Shown one piece after another: positions 51,579-63,739 of a stretch of DNA of 64,000 nt (position 1 is its first letter; each line of letters starts with the position of its first letter). The notes under the pieces were generated by a model that was not told the DNA's origin, ran no database searches, and saw only the letters and a program-made list of their open reading frames with translations. A program made the position numbers and the translations under genes. The DNA is from Saccharomyces uvarum (lineage: Eukaryota; Ascomycota; Saccharomycetes; Saccharomycetales; Saccharomycetaceae), in contig OX365929.1 of assembly GCA_947243795.1 (NCBI GenBank), positions 310,001 to 374,000 of the forward strand, written 5' to 3'.

Positions 51579-54534
51579 TGCCTAGAAGTTAGGAGCTGAG
51601 AAGGCTTGGAAAGTGATATGTTGGCAAAGGGGAAAAGTCCAAGAAAGGCAAATCCGGTAAATAGTAAAAAGGAAAAAATGGCTGAAATGAATAGGAACTA
51701 CTCTGTAGTAATGCCTTGAAAAATCTTTTATGATTTGATTTTAAATTTCGAAAATCGCAGAAGCTCTTTATAGCGTCAAATAAATTTCACGGGTAAACGA
51801 GAGTAAGTGGTAATAGCAAGTGATGTGCAGAGACGGAAACCAAATTTTGAATTTGAGTCTAAAAAGTTCTCTTCTTTATATATGAGCAGACAAGGAAGGA
51901 GCGTGCAGCCGGTGCGGTGAATAAATAAGTGACATTGCCAAGAGAATAATTAAAAGAAAAGACACCCCAAACACCCTGACCGGCGGCGAAGCCCCTCTGC
52001 ACGTTCAACGCGTGTCGTTTTACGCTTAAGGGTCCTCAAGAGGACATCGTCTTTTTCCGATAAGAAAAATCTAGACCCAATGATTCTTTTCCCTTCTTTT
52101 CCGGCGCGGCCTTTTTACTGCTTAGGAAAGAACAAATATTTCTTGGCTTTCCCTGTGGGAATTGACAGTAATCAAGCCGGTATTTTTTTTCCTGTTTGGA
52201 AAAACAGAGTTTGTTTTCCACTTGCAACGTTTCAAAGAGAAATATGTAAAAATAGGTTGGAGTTGAGAAGGTAGCGAATCTTTTGTCTAGGGTGGCTTGT
52301 CCTAAAACTAAACTTTTTGCAAGGCTTGGCTAAAAAAATTCATACTCTTGTTTCTTTTTTCGTTGAAAGCCGGTTGCAAAAAAAGCTACGACGTATAGAT
52401 GATCACTTCCAACAAAGGACACTAAGGGGAGGTGAGGTGGTTTTTTTATTGCCCGCCCAGAAAGTATGTTTTAGTATTTCTCTTTTCCCGGAAGGGTTCG
52501 TGACGTGGGATGTCAACTTACGATTTTTACGCTTGGCGTTCTAGGAGTCCCTGCGCCCAACCGAAATTATCCGCTAATAGTACGGGCAGAGCCCGCACCG
52601 CCATAAACACGATGGGTAGCCAGATCTGTCGGGAAAAGACGGACAAAGAGCTCGTACATACTTGTACGACTTTATTTTTGTCGTACAATCTCCCGTTTTT
52701 TTCTGGAGTAAAAATGCCAAGGTGGGAAGGCATCGCATTCTAATTTCTGCACTACAGAAAACGAGGCGTAGATTTGCCTTAACTCAGAGAATAGTCTTGA
52801 CCTCTTTCTTCTAGTGTAGATTGGTCTTGGCATGCGTTAAAGTGTATAGACCGGGGTTTTTGACGTTCTACTGTATATCTCCTACGGTGGCTGAGTTGAC
52901 AAACGGAGCGTAGGCTCAGATATGCCAAGACATCTTTAGTCCAAACAATGGTACAAGTACGTTTTCTTTTTCTTCCCCAACGCATGGAAAATATACCCGG
53001 TGACGTCAGCCCAAATCCTTTGATGATGCAATAAAAATATTAGTAGTACTTGCTATCTAATAATAGCCATCATATGAGTATTCTTAAGAAAGACAGTTTT
53101 TGAGGATACTGTTTGCTACGTAATTATCTAAGTGAAATTGAGGTGTTTTTTTGGTAGACTGAAATATGACGAGCAATTGCGCTTAGCTGCGTACCGCATA
53201 TTTTAGATTTGCGTAAACTAGGTTATAAGATCGTATAAACTAATGAATATATCCTTTTTTTTTTACTTGTTTCTAATTCGATTTAGACCTCGTAAAAATC
53301 AATAATGTTTTCGAAAAGACCTGTTTTTTTCATTTTTTCAAGATGACGATAAAAGAACCGAAAATCGCCGTTGAAAGGGGGCAATTTTGAAGAACGATGT
53401 CTCGAGTAAAGACCGATTCTTCTTTTTCTTTCACTTACAGAATTATGTGTCTTGGTTGAAACGCGTAGAATAGTTTATTACAAAGTAAATTTTATTTAGA
53501 CATGACAAACACATTCCGAACGAGACAGCCAGGACAGGATAGGACCACCAGAAAAAAAGTGTCTTATTGATTGAAAAAAAATACTACATTGAAAAAAATC
53601 TGGCGGGGCTCAGACGCAATGTATTATGACACGTAGACCTTTTCGTAATACGCGCAATGCCGGCAATCACCAGTTCCTTCCAACTCGCCCCATACCTCGT
53701 ATATGCAAGAAAAGCGGCGAAAATAAGAATACCATGTAAGAGGATCGCGCCAACTTAAAAAATTATTCAGGCGAAACGGTTAACAATTCGTTGATGCCGA
53801 ACTCATTTACGGGTCTGATCTTGGATCTTAGCAATGTAAGGAAGAAATATGTCATATAGAGTCTCAGTTGGATTGGTCAACAAAGCAAACGTAGATATTT
53901 GTATCATGTGGCGAAGAAATATGAACAACCGGATCATTTTGCACCCCCCTTCCCAATTCTCTTCGAGACGGTGTGTGCAATTGCAAGTCCGCTTTTTTTT
54001 CGAAAGGCATAGCCTTGCCTTGTTGATATTTCCCTCCACCGTTTTAGTCGCATTCTAGTTTTCTTCAACAAGACACTTTTTATTAGCGAGCCCGCAAATC
54101 CTCAAGAGTTCCGCTCGTTCCTTCCAGAAAAAAACAATACTCCCAACTCGTGGTCAAGGTCCCTCCAAACAATCGCTGCGGAGTTTTAAAAGTGTCTTGA
54201 AGTTTTCCCAGCGTATAAAATTCATCACAGGCACTTATTTCCAATTTTCAATTGTTCAGGGAGTGCCTTCACGCCTTTATCCCCTGGTATTCCCATCACA
54301 GGCACATTGTATCGAGGCTCCTGCAGGATTTCTGTCTGGGAAGGACAAAACGAACATTTCAAACAGGCTCCGCGGGCCCTTTTCTTTTTAAACGAGTCGC
54401 AGGAACCGAAGCCATTTTTCACAGAACGCTACGCTTTCGCATTTTCTGGCTTCTCCCACCAATTATGCACCAGCTTGGACCAAGAGCAAGACAGCAACCA
54501 AAGAGCTGCTGACCCGTAGATAAGCTTTGATTTA

Positions 54535-54546
54535 TCCATTGTTCTC
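54535..54546 (+). promoter_or_regulatory. Rox1-type hypoxic repressor site
   Basis: TCCATTGTTCTC is a full match to the Rox1 consensus YYYATTGTTCTC, about 190 bases before HEM13. HEM13 is a classic Rox1 target. Confidence 0.8.
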
Positions 54547-54559
54547 TCTTCGAGAAAGC

Positions 54560-54567
54560 TATATAAG
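54560..54567 (+). promoter_or_regulatory. HEM13 TATA box
   Basis: TATATAAG, about 165 bases before the ATG and just downstream of the Rox1 site. Confidence 0.6.
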
Positions 54568-54592
54568 AAGACGCATTTTCCTTTTTTTTTCA

Positions 54593-54604
54593 CCTATTGT
54601 TCGC
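54593..54604 (+). promoter_or_regulatory. Second Rox1-like site
   Basis: CCTATTGTTCGC matches YYYATTGTTCTC at all but one position, 47 bases downstream of the first site's end. Confidence 0.55.
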
Positions 54605-54699
54605 TGCCAATAAGCTTTTTTCCTCTCCTAATTACCTTACTAAGTAAACTGAATTTTTTCTTACTGTCATTCGAATCGGAAGAACAAAACCACAATCGC

Positions 54700-54723
54700 C
54701 ACACACACACACACACACACACA
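54700..54723 (+). repeat. CA microsatellite in the HEM13 5' leader
   Basis: Twelve CA units end six bases before the HEM13 ATG. Confidence 0.95.
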
Positions 54724-54728
54724 TAAAG

Positions 54729-55715
54729 ATGCCTGCTCCTCAAGATCCAAGTAATCTCCCAATTAGACAACAAATGGAAGCTCTTATCCGTCGTAAACAA
54801 GCGGAAATCACACAGGGTTTAGAATCCATCGACACCGTTAAGTTTCATGCTGATACATGGACTCGTGGTAATGATGGTGGTGGTGGTACTTCCATGGTTA
54901 TTCAAAACGGTACTACCTTCGAAAAGGGTGGTGTTAATGTCTCCGTCGTTTACGGTCAATTGTCTCCAGCTGCTGTCTCTGCCATGAAGGCCGATCACAA
55001 GAACTTGAGCCTACCAGAAGATTTAAAGACCGGTTTGCCAGTTACCGACGGTGTTAAGTTCTTTGCTTGTGGTTTGAGTATGGTTATTCACCCTGTGAAC
55101 CCACACGCACCAACCACCCATCTGAACTATCGCTACTTCGAAACCTGGAACCAAGATGGAACCCCACAAACTTGGTGGTTCGGTGGTGGTGCCGATTTGA
55201 CACCTTCTTACTTGTACGAAGAAGACGGGGAATTATTCCACCAATTGCACAAAGATGCCTTGGACAAGCATGATACTGCTCTATACCCTCGTTTCAAGAA
55301 ATGGTGTGACGAATACTTCTACATTACACATCGTAACGAAACTCGTGGTATTGGTGGTATCTTCTTTGACGATTATGATGAACGTGATCCACAAGAAATT
55401 TTGAAGATGGTCGAAGACTGTTTCGATGCTTTCTTACCATCTTACTTGACAATTGTGAAGAGAAGAAAGGACATGCCTTATACAAAGGAAGAACAACAGT
55501 GGCAAGCCATTAGACGTGGTAGATACGTCGAATTCAACTTGATCTACGATAGAGGTACTCAATTCGGTTTGAGAACCCCAGGTTCTAGAGTCGAATCCAT
55601 TTTGATGAGTTTACCAGAGCATGCCTCCTGGTTATACGACAATCACCCAGCCCCTGGTTCCAGAGAAGCTAAGTTATTAGAAGTCACTACCAAACCAAGA
55701 GAATGGGTTAAATAA
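54729..55715 (+). CDS. HEM13: Coproporphyrinogen III oxidase
   Basis: Oxygen-dependent sixth step of heme synthesis, converting coproporphyrinogen III to protoporphyrinogen IX. It has 328 residues, as in S. cerevisiae. Family signatures: [46 protein letters not shown], and [24 protein letters not shown] near the C-terminus. Promoter sites imply repression by Rox1 in air and heme sufficiency. HEM12, an adjacent pathway step, lies 4 kb downstream. Confidence 0.98.
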   Translation: MPAPQDPSNLPIRQQMEALIRRKQAEITQGLESIDTVKFHADTWTRGNDGGGGTSMVIQNGTTFEKGGVNVSVVYGQLSPAAVSAMKADHKNLSLPEDLKTGLPVTDGVKFFACGLSMVIHPVNPHAPTTHLNYRYFETWNQDGTPQTWWFGGGADLTPSYLYEEDGELFHQLHKDALDKHDTALYPRFKKWCDEYFYITHRNETRGIGGIFFDDYDERDPQEILKMVEDCFDAFLPSYLTIVKRRKDMPYTKEEQQWQAIRRGRYVEFNLIYDRGTQFGLRTPGSRVESILMSLPEHASWLYDNHPAPGSREAKLLEVTTKPREWVK

Positions 55716-56051
55716 TTTGAAAGTTGGCCAACAAAACGGCTTATGATCTAAATGACGATGATGTTTTAATTATTTCAACTGCTTATTTATACTTTTTTCC
55801 ACTTTATTTATTATTACCTCTTTTACATAATTCTTAAAATTCAATTGATACAGAATCTTTATTCTTATAAAGTTTAAATCGTAGTATTTCACTTTCACTA
55901 TATACACTTAGAACACTTTCTATCCTTGCGTACTACTCCAAAATTTGCAATATCTATTTAACAGTTGCGGTCAGATTTTCCATACAAATATCAGCCATGC
56001 GCGATTGTTCTTCTATCCCCAGAAATCTATATTATATTAGCGGAGATTCTA
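55716..56051. other. Convergent 3' gap HEM13/RPC11
   Basis: 336 A/T-rich bases between convergent genes. No gene is seen. Confidence 0.5.
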
Positions 56052-56384
56052 TCAATTTTCTTTCCATCTATTACCACAGTTCACGCACTTGTAAAAGGTA
56101 GTCATCGGTTCATCAGCAGATCTAATTTGCAATTGGAAGAAATAGGCACTCTCACCACCACAAGTATCATAATTGGGACATTGGGTTTTGGTTTGATCCA
56201 CATTGTCCCAACCACCACCAAGAACATCGTCAACTTCCTTTCTTGGCAGCTTCTTTCTATCATAGATCTCTATGCCTTCTATAGGGAACTCATAGGGACA
56301 CGAACGGCATGCTAATGTATATACACCGCTATCGCCACTCGTAATTAGCAGCAAATTATTGCATGAAGGACAAAACGAAAGCAT
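56052..56384 (-). CDS. RPC11: RNA polymerase III subunit C11
   Basis: 110 residues. Rpc11 gives Pol III its RNA-cleavage activity and acts in termination and reinitiation. The N-terminal zinc ribbon is CPSC (residues 5-8) with CRSC. The C-terminal TFIIS-like ribbon has CPNYDTCGG and CVNCGNRW, with the acidic hairpin motif RSADEP that reaches the active site. Length equals the S. cerevisiae protein. Confidence 0.97.
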   Translation of the reverse strand: MLSFCPSCNNLLLITSGDSGVYTLACRSCPYEFPIEGIEIYDRKKLPRKEVDDVLGGGWDNVDQTKTQCPNYDTCGGESAYFFQLQIRSADEPMTTFYKCVNCGNRWKEN

Positions 56385-56826
56385 CTTAAATTCTGTTCTG
56401 CGTACTTTTCCTAAGGAATGCGAATTATCTTGGTTAAATAGTCATATAAAGTATGCGTCCGCCTGAAACCGCCCAAAAGTTATGCTTCTGGTTGTGATTT
56501 TTTGCTGTTTTCTTTTAGAGTTAGAAACAATCCTTACATCGATCATATCTGCTGAATAATAATGGATGCGTAAAAATTTCATCAGCCAAATTTTCAATTT
56601 TTCGCTCCGACTACGTTTGGACTTTTCAGCACTCGGCGGCATCCAAAAAAGTCCATCGGAACGGCGGTAAGAAATTTTGCAATTGACAAATGCTCTCTCA
56701 TAGCCATCCAAACAGGTAAGCAATACTTATCAATTCCATCTGACAATCAGCAGATGCATGCTTGTACTGGCTTATTTCTTTCATTCATGAATATAATATA
56801 CAGATATATAAAATGCTATTTATGGA
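56385..56826. promoter_or_regulatory. RPC11 promoter / BAP3 3' region
   Basis: 442 bases. The 93-codon minus-strand frame at 56442-56723 has no recognisable family and is likely chance. Confidence 0.5.
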
Positions 56827-58641
56827 TTAACACCAAATATTGTACATCCTGAAAAATACTGAAGAATTTCTCAGCCTTTCTTTGTTTTCTTCATCTTCTT
56901 GTCTCATTATTTCAGGATCGTAAACTCTTCTGTGGAAATCTAAATCGATTTTATCCAATGGGTTCAAAAAGGTAAAATCTTTGTTGTAGATCATGTATCC
57001 CAAATACATAAAGATCCATAGAGGGGCAGCCAGATAACTTTGGAAAAAGGATTCAACATCGCACTTCCCGTCAGAACCTGGTGGCGACAGGGCTACCCAG
57101 AATTGTGCCATGAAGACAAGGATATTGAAAATAACCCCATAATAAGAACCCCATATACCGGTATTGGACTTATAGCCAACTTCATCAAGTGACCTTCCTT
57201 GTACTTTCATGGCTTTTCTGAAGCGGATATGTGAAAGCATAATGCCTGACCATGTGAAAATTTCACTCAACCCTGCGATGGCTGCCAACCATGTAAACGC
57301 TTGCTCTTCCTGTGGAGAGCAAGCAACGAAACCAACTAGACCTACAAAAGAGCACACTACTAGGGCACGTAAGGGCCTGCCTTCTCTATCAATATAGTTT
57401 AAAAATTTTGGCGCATAGCCCTGTTGAGCCAAGGAACACATCAACCTTGGTGCAGCATAGAGAGCAGAGTTTGCAACGGAGATAACAGATATCAAAATAA
57501 CAGCATTGATGATATGTGGAACAACTTTGACACCATGGATCGAGGCTGCTAACACATATGGAGATGCGTGCGTAGCGGAACTACCGGAACCCATCAATTG
57601 GTCGTTATCGTGAGGAACATTGAAGCCAATTAAAATCATTGTCAACAAATAAATGATCAGGATACGGTAAATACTTCTCTTGGCAGCCACGGGGGTGGAT
57701 TTTCTTGGATTAGCCTGTTCGTTGATGGAAAGAACAAATAACTCAATACCACCAAAGGAAAAGTATGCTGTCACAAGAATGAAGCAAATACCTTTGAAGC
57801 GAGTAGCACTGCTACCATCCGCAAATGAACCAGGATTACGCCAATACTCTCCACCAATGTAGCCGTCCACACCTGCACCCCCACAATTGATAATGACTGA
57901 TAGGATAATAAACCCGGCAATCATCAAAATTTTGCAAGAATTGAAGATGAATTCTGTTTCACCGTAGGCCTTAACGCCAAAAAAATGGATGAACAATAAA
58001 AACACATAAAAGATGGCAATAAACACATCAGCATTAATGGAGTCGTTCCAATACTTGATGGTCATCGAAGAAGTAATCAACTCTAATGGCAGCACGGTCA
58101 GCCACTGGATGCAAAATAACCAGGTGGTAGCAAACCCAAACGATTTAGAAACGAAGATCGAGTTATATGCGTTGAAGTTGCCTGGAAGCGTGGGATAGGT
58201 GACACCCATTTCACCAGCCGCTTGGACCATGAAATATGTGACGAAGGAGACCAAGACATAACCAATGACTAGAGATCCTGGGCCGGCAAGCTTCAAACCT
58301 TTGGCGTTGGCGACTAGCAGACCTGTGCCTATTCCTGTTCCTAGAGACATCATTACGACATGCCTAGATTTCATCGATTTTTTCAAATGGTTACTGGACC
58401 TCATAGACCTGGTACCATCCCCCAAGTCGTTGTCTTCTTCTAGACGTTGGCTCTCTGCCCTTCTAAATGAATCGACAAATCTATGGACCAGCCCACTTCT
58501 AGATTCCTCGGAATGTTCTTTTACTTCTGGGGAGAATGATGCGGCTGTTGATGTATTAAAGTTATCACGTAAGGCCGAATCCATTACTTCGAACTCGGCA
58601 ATCTTCTCCATCTTGGAAGACGTTACGATTGGATCTGACAT
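56827..58641 (-). CDS. BAP3: Branched-chain amino acid permease
   Basis: A plasma-membrane permease of the yeast amino acid transporter family with 12 helices and 604 residues, as in S. cerevisiae Bap3. The hydrophilic N-terminal tail (about 1-95) carries the endocytic and signalling region. The first helix includes the family motif [20 protein letters not shown]. The C-terminal tail ends FFRMYNIWC, where the terminal Cys in a FWC-like context is the known palmitoylation site of such permeases. A CGGC inverted repeat 389 bases upstream fits amino-acid induction by Stp1/Stp2. Confidence 0.95.
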   Translation of the reverse strand: MSDPIVTSSKMEKIAEFEVMDSALRDNFNTSTAASFSPEVKEHSEESRSGLVHRFVDSFRRAESQRLEEDNDLGDGTRSMRSSNHLKKSMKSRHVVMMSLGTGIGTGLLVANAKGLKLAGPGSLVIGYVLVSFVTYFMVQAAGEMGVTYPTLPGNFNAYNSIFVSKSFGFATTWLFCIQWLTVLPLELITSSMTIKYWNDSINADVFIAIFYVFLLFIHFFGVKAYGETEFIFNSCKILMIAGFIILSVIINCGGAGVDGYIGGEYWRNPGSFADGSSATRFKGICFILVTAYFSFGGIELFVLSINEQANPRKSTPVAAKRSIYRILIIYLLTMILIGFNVPHDNDQLMGSGSSATHASPYVLAASIHGVKVVPHIINAVILISVISVANSALYAAPRLMCSLAQQGYAPKFLNYIDREGRPLRALVVCSFVGLVGFVACSPQEEQAFTWLAAIAGLSEIFTWSGIMLSHIRFRKAMKVQGRSLDEVGYKSNTGIWGSYYGVIFNILVFMAQFWVALSPPGSDGKCDVESFFQSYLAAPLWIFMYLGYMIYNKDFTFLNPLDKIDLDFHRRVYDPEIMRQEDEENKERLRNSSVFFRMYNIWC

Positions 58642-59865
58642 TGCTCCAAGGGAAAAAGGAATATTTGAAAAATTGAGTTCAATTTTACGAATCCATCAAT
58701 GAGACCACAGTTGTTATGTAGTTCCAACGCTCTTTTCTGCGACTATCACGGAAACTCAACTCAAAATAACGATGCGCTCCACCCACTAATGAATCTGATT
58801 GCTAATATACGCATTTTCCAAGAGAAAACAAAAGCAATGCTTGGACAAGCAAAGGCAAATAGTACTAAACTGTATAGATCTGGAGGCTAGTTGTGGCACT
58901 ATGGCATATAAAAGCCGTGGAAGTGAGTGGCATGCTTTTTCCCGAGCAGAAACGAGCCCTGGATGCTGCCTTCATTGGTCTTAGCTCGAGAACTAGGCAA
59001 AGAATCATTAGCCGAACCTGTCCCTCGATGCCGCACGCACGGCTATAAAATTGACCTTTCAGCTCAGCGAGATGCGCCGGTAGGAAAATAAAAAGCACTC
59101 ATCCGGCAAGCACGCCCAAGGCAGGACGAAATGGGAAATGGAACTGGACGGGACTGGCGGAACGCCGGTGTTCGGCTGCGTAGTGCTAGGCCTGTTTCGC
59201 CTGGCGTGGGTCGGCATGTTTTGTCTTGTCAATATCGTAATGCTTCGCCGTGAGCTGTAAAGAAGTGACTTTCAGCCTTGCGTCACAAATTCTCATGCTC
59301 GGTTTCCGATCCCTTTGCTGGGCATAGGTATTCAAAACGTTCGATGTAAGCTTGCTCTTTAAGGGCTTGCTTTTCTGCGCTTCTGCAAGCAGATTCGATG
59401 TTCGGTGAGAATGCGTAGCGTGTATGCAGTATGTAACAGTAAGTATGTACGGGTAAAACTTTAGCCTCGCCTAGGTTTCATTTGTTAACAAGTGGCACAA
59501 AGGACGCCCTACAGTATCGAGGCGTAACGAATTTCTTGCTGTCAGGGCAGGCATTATCCGCATATGTTTGACATTGTTCTGTCAGTAGTGTTAAATGTTT
59601 TTCTGCCTTTTTTGGCGCTACCATGCAGCTCCTCGTTTATACCAGGGTTCGGGGTTTTTGACGCCATGAAAAAGAGGGAAAAAATAAAGAAACAATTTTG
59701 ATTTTGTCAACGAAATGTTTTGCTATTCGTGTCACTAATGCTCGAGCCAATGATGCTCTAAAGAACTTAGAAAGACTGACGGCCAATTCGCAAACGATCT
59801 TTGTTGAATAGTGATTTCTGGCGTAGCTATTAGAATAAAAAGAAGCAAAAGATACTGTTAACACT
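58642..59865. promoter_or_regulatory. Divergent BAP3/HEM12 promoter region
   Basis: 1224 bases. The left part holds the CGGC inverted repeat (listed) and a TATAAAA at 59044-59050. No gene is seen. Short frames at 58699-59098 and 59637-59951 are chance or overlap gene ends. Confidence 0.55.
59030..59043. promoter_or_regulatory. CGGC inverted repeat, Stp1/Stp2-type amino acid element
   Basis: GCCG-N6-CGGC lies about 390-400 bases before BAP3. The S. cerevisiae BAP3 amino acid activating element is at a similar distance and depends on CGGC half-sites bound by Stp1/Stp2. Confidence 0.55.
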
Positions 59866-60957
59866 ATGAGCCACTTTCCCGCTCCAAAGAACGATTTGAT
59901 ATTAAGGGCTGCCAAGGGTGAAAAAGTCGAAAGACCACCATGCTGGATCATGCGCCAAGCTGGTCGTTATCTGCCGGAATACCATGAAGTGAAAGACAAC
60001 CGTGATTTCTTCCAGACTTGCAGGGATGCGGAAATCGCTTCCGAGATTACTCTCCAGCCGGTGAGACGCTACAGGGGCCTTATTGATGCAGCCATTATTT
60101 TCAGTGATATCTTGGTTATTCCTCAAGCCATGGGCATGAAGGTCGAAATGCTCGAAGGTAAAGGTCCTCATTTTCCAGAACCTTTAAGGACTCCAGAAGA
60201 CCTCCAGGCCGTTTTAGATTATAAGGTCGATGTTTTGAAAGAGCTAGACTGGGCTTTCAAGGCAATCACCATGACGAGAATGAAGCTGGATGGTGAGGTT
60301 CCCTTATTTGGTTTTTGTGGAGGGCCCTGGACTTTATTGGTCTACATGACTGAAGGTGGTGGATCTCGTATTTTCAGATTTGCCAAACAATGGATCAACA
60401 TGTATCCGGAGCTATCTCATAAACTATTACAGAAGATCACTGATGTAGCTGTTGAGTTTTTGAGTCAACAAGTGGTGGCAGGCGCCCAGATACTACAAGT
60501 ATTTGAGAGTTGGGGTGGCGAACTATCATCTTTAGATTTTGATGAGTTTTCCCTACCATACTTGAGACAGATTGCCGAAAAGGTTCCAAAAAGATTACAA
60601 GAATTAGGCATCAAGGAAAAAATCCCTATGATCGTCTTCGCTAAAAGTTCTTGGTACGCCCTAGACAAGTTATGCAATTCTGGATACGATGTTGTTTCAC
60701 TGGACTGGACCTGGGACCCAAGAGAAGCTGTCAAGATTAACAAGGACCACCGTGTTACATTGCAAGGCAATTTGGACCCTGGTGTTATGTATGGTTCTAA
60801 AGAAACAATAACAAGAAAAGTTAAGCAAATGATTGGAGGTTTTGGCGGAGGCAAATCGCACTACATTGTTAATTTCGGTCATGGAACCCACCCTTTTATG
60901 GATCCAGACGTCATTAAGTTTTTCTTGGAAGAATGCCACAGAATTGGTTCTCAGTAG
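59866..60957 (+). CDS. HEM12: Uroporphyrinogen decarboxylase
   Basis: Fifth step of heme synthesis (uroporphyrinogen III to coproporphyrinogen III), cytosolic. It has 363 residues against a remembered 362 in S. cerevisiae, with one extra residue near [14 protein letters not shown]. Signature motifs: [16 protein letters not shown] (substrate-binding arginines), [22 protein letters not shown] and [13 protein letters not shown]. Its product is the substrate of Hem13, encoded 4 kb upstream. Confidence 0.97.
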   Translation: MSHFPAPKNDLILRAAKGEKVERPPCWIMRQAGRYLPEYHEVKDNRDFFQTCRDAEIASEITLQPVRRYRGLIDAAIIFSDILVIPQAMGMKVEMLEGKGPHFPEPLRTPEDLQAVLDYKVDVLKELDWAFKAITMTRMKLDGEVPLFGFCGGPWTLLVYMTEGGGSRIFRFAKQWINMYPELSHKLLQKITDVAVEFLSQQVVAGAQILQVFESWGGELSSLDFDEFSLPYLRQIAEKVPKRLQELGIKEKIPMIVFAKSSWYALDKLCNSGYDVVSLDWTWDPREAVKINKDHRVTLQGNLDPGVMYGSKETITRKVKQMIGGFGGGKSHYIVNFGHGTHPFMDPDVIKFFLEECHRIGSQ

Positions 60958-61315
60958 TATCAAAAATATCATATCGCGCTATAGACAGTAATATATTTAT
61001 ATGTAAAAAAATCCTTTACCTGACCCAAAAAGGTGACTTGATATTCATCTTGAGACTTCGCTTTGCATCCATAATTGTTCTTTATTATTTTCCAAGTATT
61101 TTGTGCAACTGTTTGGGATCAGAGGGGGAATATGTATATAGTGGCAAAATAAAAACTGAAAAATGAAAAAAACGAAAAAGTGAAAAGTGAAAAGTGAAAG
61201 GTGAAAGGTGAAAAAAGGATGCATAGTACTTACGCCTCAGCAAAAACATTTTGCAAATAATCGCCAGGCCTGTTACCAAAGTTGATATCAGTGCGGATTT
61301 ATAGAGCTGAATAAA
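60958..61315. promoter_or_regulatory. HEM12 3' region / VMS1 promoter
   Basis: 358 bases with a five-copy heptamer repeat (listed). No gene is seen. Confidence 0.5.
61180..61214 (+). repeat. Tandem repeat, 7-base unit GTGAAAR
   Basis: Five consecutive heptamers (GTGAAAA or GTGAAAG) about 100 bases before the VMS1 ATG. Confidence 0.9.
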
Positions 61316-63202
61316 ATGGCTAGTGTACTGAAGAAAAATGATCTTTACATTTTCGATCTATCCAAACCACTTCTAGATTCATTAGATTTAATGAGTTTTG
61401 ATTATGCATTACGAGAAATTGAGGTGGATACAGGCTCTCATCTGAATGAGGGAAAGACTTTTAAAGATGATCAGTCATTACAGCAAAAGGGCCCATCAAA
61501 CTTTATGCGTTGTACTGTTTGTCAAGTAGATTTCGAATCCAGAGATGTTCAAAAGGCCCACTACCAGACTGATTATCACTTGATGAATGTCAAGCGGAAC
61601 CTGAGGGGACTGAATATCTTATCCTTGAGTGAATTCAATGAGGTGGTTTCTAAAGAGTCTGAAAGTAAACTCAAAGATGAAAATACTGAAAATGAACTGT
61701 CCTCTAGTGGTGAGGCAGACGAAAGTGAAGGAGTTAGTGATCAGGAGTCAGATGCATCTGTTAATGATTATATGGAAAGCATAATCGAGGACGATATGAA
61801 GAAACTAAGTCTTCGAGAAGATGAGTCGAGTGTTGTTAGTCACCTCAATACACAATCTCCTTATATTTTCTTTAAATCGAACACTCTTCCAAAGAATGAA
61901 GTTTTGGGGATCTACAAATCTATATTCAGTAAAGCATCTCTTTCAAAACCTTATGAGACTTTGGAATCTTGGAATTCACAAGAAAGCCCTTCGATGGCAA
62001 TATCGGCCCTGTTTATGGTGGGAGGTGGTCATTTTGCAGGAGCAATTGTTTCTCATCATAGACTCAATGTTAAGGGAAATGCTCACAAAAAGAACGAAAC
62101 ATTGATCGAGCAGGGAGTTAATTTATTGGAGCACAAGACGTTCCATAGATATACTACCAGAAGGAAACAGGGTGGCTCTCAATCAGCGATGGACAATGCG
62201 AAAGGTAAAGCCAACTCAGCAGGTTCCGCACTTCGGAGGTATAACGAAACCGCACTAAGAACAGATATACAAGGCGTGTTGAAGGACTGGGAACCCTATT
62301 TGTCAAAATGTGAGAACATTTTTATTCGTGCTCGTAATGTTAGTGATAGAAAAATATTTACTGATAATACCATCTTGAATAAAGACGATGAAAGGATAAA
62401 AGGTTTTCCTTTTACCACGAGCAGACCCACAGTATTAGAGCTGAAGAAAGCATGGTGCGAACTTTGCTACTTGAAAATTATACCTAGACCCGAACCTTTG
62501 ATAATAAAGCAGACTGTACAAAAGTCAGAAACATCGAGTAAAAAAGATGGTACCGAAGAAAAGCAAGAGCTTTCTCCTGAAGAAAAGCAAACAGAAGAAA
62601 TAGTTTCTTTGATAAAGAAAGGAAGAGCACCTCTATTGGTTGCTTTTCTAAAGAAAAACAAACTTGACGGGAGATTCCAGCTCAAGCCTGAAACCAAATA
62701 CTCCTTAGCCCCGACGATGTTGCATTACGCATCACAACAGGGCATGAAACAAATGGTGATTATTTTAATTACAAATTTAAAGTGTGATCCTACGATCAAG
62801 AATAGATTGGGAAGAACTCCTTGGGATTTGACTAGGGATGATGACGTGAGACACGCTTTCCAAATTGCAAGACACACTTTAGGTGAGTCCTTCGCCAATT
62901 GGGACGAATCACATATTAGCGAACCATTAAGTAGAGAACAGGTTAATGAGCTCAATGAATTGAGGCAGTCGGCGGAAAATGAACGAACTGAAAACATGAT
63001 CAAAGCGGAATTAGAGGCTGCCAAGGAGAGACACAGATCTGCTAAAGATATAGAAAGAGGACCAGGTAAAATGTTTCCTAATATACCATCAGTTCAACAA
63101 CAAAATCTGAATTCTTTAACAGATGAACAGAGACGTAGATTGATGAGGGAACAAAGGGCTAGAGCCGCAGAGGAGAGAATGAAAAGAAGTTTTAATAAAT
63201 AG
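61316..63202 (+). CDS. VMS1: Cdc48-binding release factor-like peptidyl-tRNA hydrolase
   Basis: Vms1 frees stalled nascent chains from 60S ribosomes, protecting mitochondria, and binds Cdc48. It has 628 residues (S. cerevisiae 632). Domains: an N-terminal C2H2 finger (Cys66, Cys69, His82, His88), the VLRF1 domain at about 230-380 with the catalytic GSQ motif (287-289), an ankyrin-type repeat near 470-520 (HYASQQGMKQMV, NRLGRTPWDL), and a C-terminal VCP-interacting motif RRLMREQRARAAEERM. All key residues seem present. Confidence 0.96.
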   Translation: MASVLKKNDLYIFDLSKPLLDSLDLMSFDYALREIEVDTGSHLNEGKTFKDDQSLQQKGPSNFMRCTVCQVDFESRDVQKAHYQTDYHLMNVKRNLRGLNILSLSEFNEVVSKESESKLKDENTENELSSSGEADESEGVSDQESDASVNDYMESIIEDDMKKLSLREDESSVVSHLNTQSPYIFFKSNTLPKNEVLGIYKSIFSKASLSKPYETLESWNSQESPSMAISALFMVGGGHFAGAIVSHHRLNVKGNAHKKNETLIEQGVNLLEHKTFHRYTTRRKQGGSQSAMDNAKGKANSAGSALRRYNETALRTDIQGVLKDWEPYLSKCENIFIRARNVSDRKIFTDNTILNKDDERIKGFPFTTSRPTVLELKKAWCELCYLKIIPRPEPLIIKQTVQKSETSSKKDGTEEKQELSPEEKQTEEIVSLIKKGRAPLLVAFLKKNKLDGRFQLKPETKYSLAPTMLHYASQQGMKQMVIILITNLKCDPTIKNRLGRTPWDLTRDDDVRHAFQIARHTLGESFANWDESHISEPLSREQVNELNELRQSAENERTENMIKAELEAAKERHRSAKDIERGPGKMFPNIPSVQQQNLNSLTDEQRRRLMREQRARAAEERMKRSFNK

Positions 63203-63739
63203 TTCCTTTTTTCGTCTTCCGAAGCATTTCTTTATTCATAGACGGCTATAGCGGCACCTAAATACTCATAAATAGGAAGAAATTTATATTATAATGTATT
63301 GAAATCTCATTTTTTGATGAATAAATGCTTTCTCCTTTTAGCTCCGTTTTAGTTTCATGTCACTTTATTTTTTTTACGAAAAGCTATCTTTAACAGAATA
63401 AAAACCACAAAAAACTTAAGTTGTACTTACGTGGAAAAAACATAAAATACCATCCTATATATTTTCATTCACGTCTTCATCTAAAACTAAGATCAACCAT
63501 AAATATTATTAGTTATTCTTTGATATTGTCAACTGGCTCAAGGTTCTTATTTTTGAAAATCGCCAGGTATATATGTTGATATTTTCGAGTCATCTTGTGG
63601 AACTAGCTTTCACGAAATTCAATCAAAGGAGAAAAAATGAGTTAGTTCAAAAAAATTTTCCATAGTCATCAATTTATTTTACATAACACTAGATATAAAG
63701 AAAGGAAGGTAATATTCTTATATAATAATTTTATTAAAC
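63203..63739. other. Convergent gap VMS1/TPI1
   Basis: 537 A/T-rich bases between convergent genes, a typical place for a replication origin. One exact ARS-core match is listed. Confidence 0.5.
63437..63447 (-). other. Exact match to the ARS core consensus
   Basis: The plus strand AAAACATAAAA is the reverse complement of TTTTATGTTTT, which fits WTTTAYRTTTW at 11 of 11 positions. It lies in a convergent intergenic gap. Confidence 0.35.

Larger units (their letters stand above)
51579..54728. other. 3.15 kb gene-free region between NRG1 and HEM13
   Basis: Divergent promoters of NRG1 (left) and HEM13 (right). No convincing coding frame: all open stretches are under 90 codons and unrecognised. 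Rox1-type sites, a TATA box and a CA repeat sit at the HEM13 end. The S. cerevisiae gap is similarly long, from memory. Confidence 0.6.

Noticed and set aside
56442-56723. 93-codon minus-strand frame between RPC11 and BAP3
   Set aside because: No start context, motif or known counterpart; it overlaps the RPC11 promoter.
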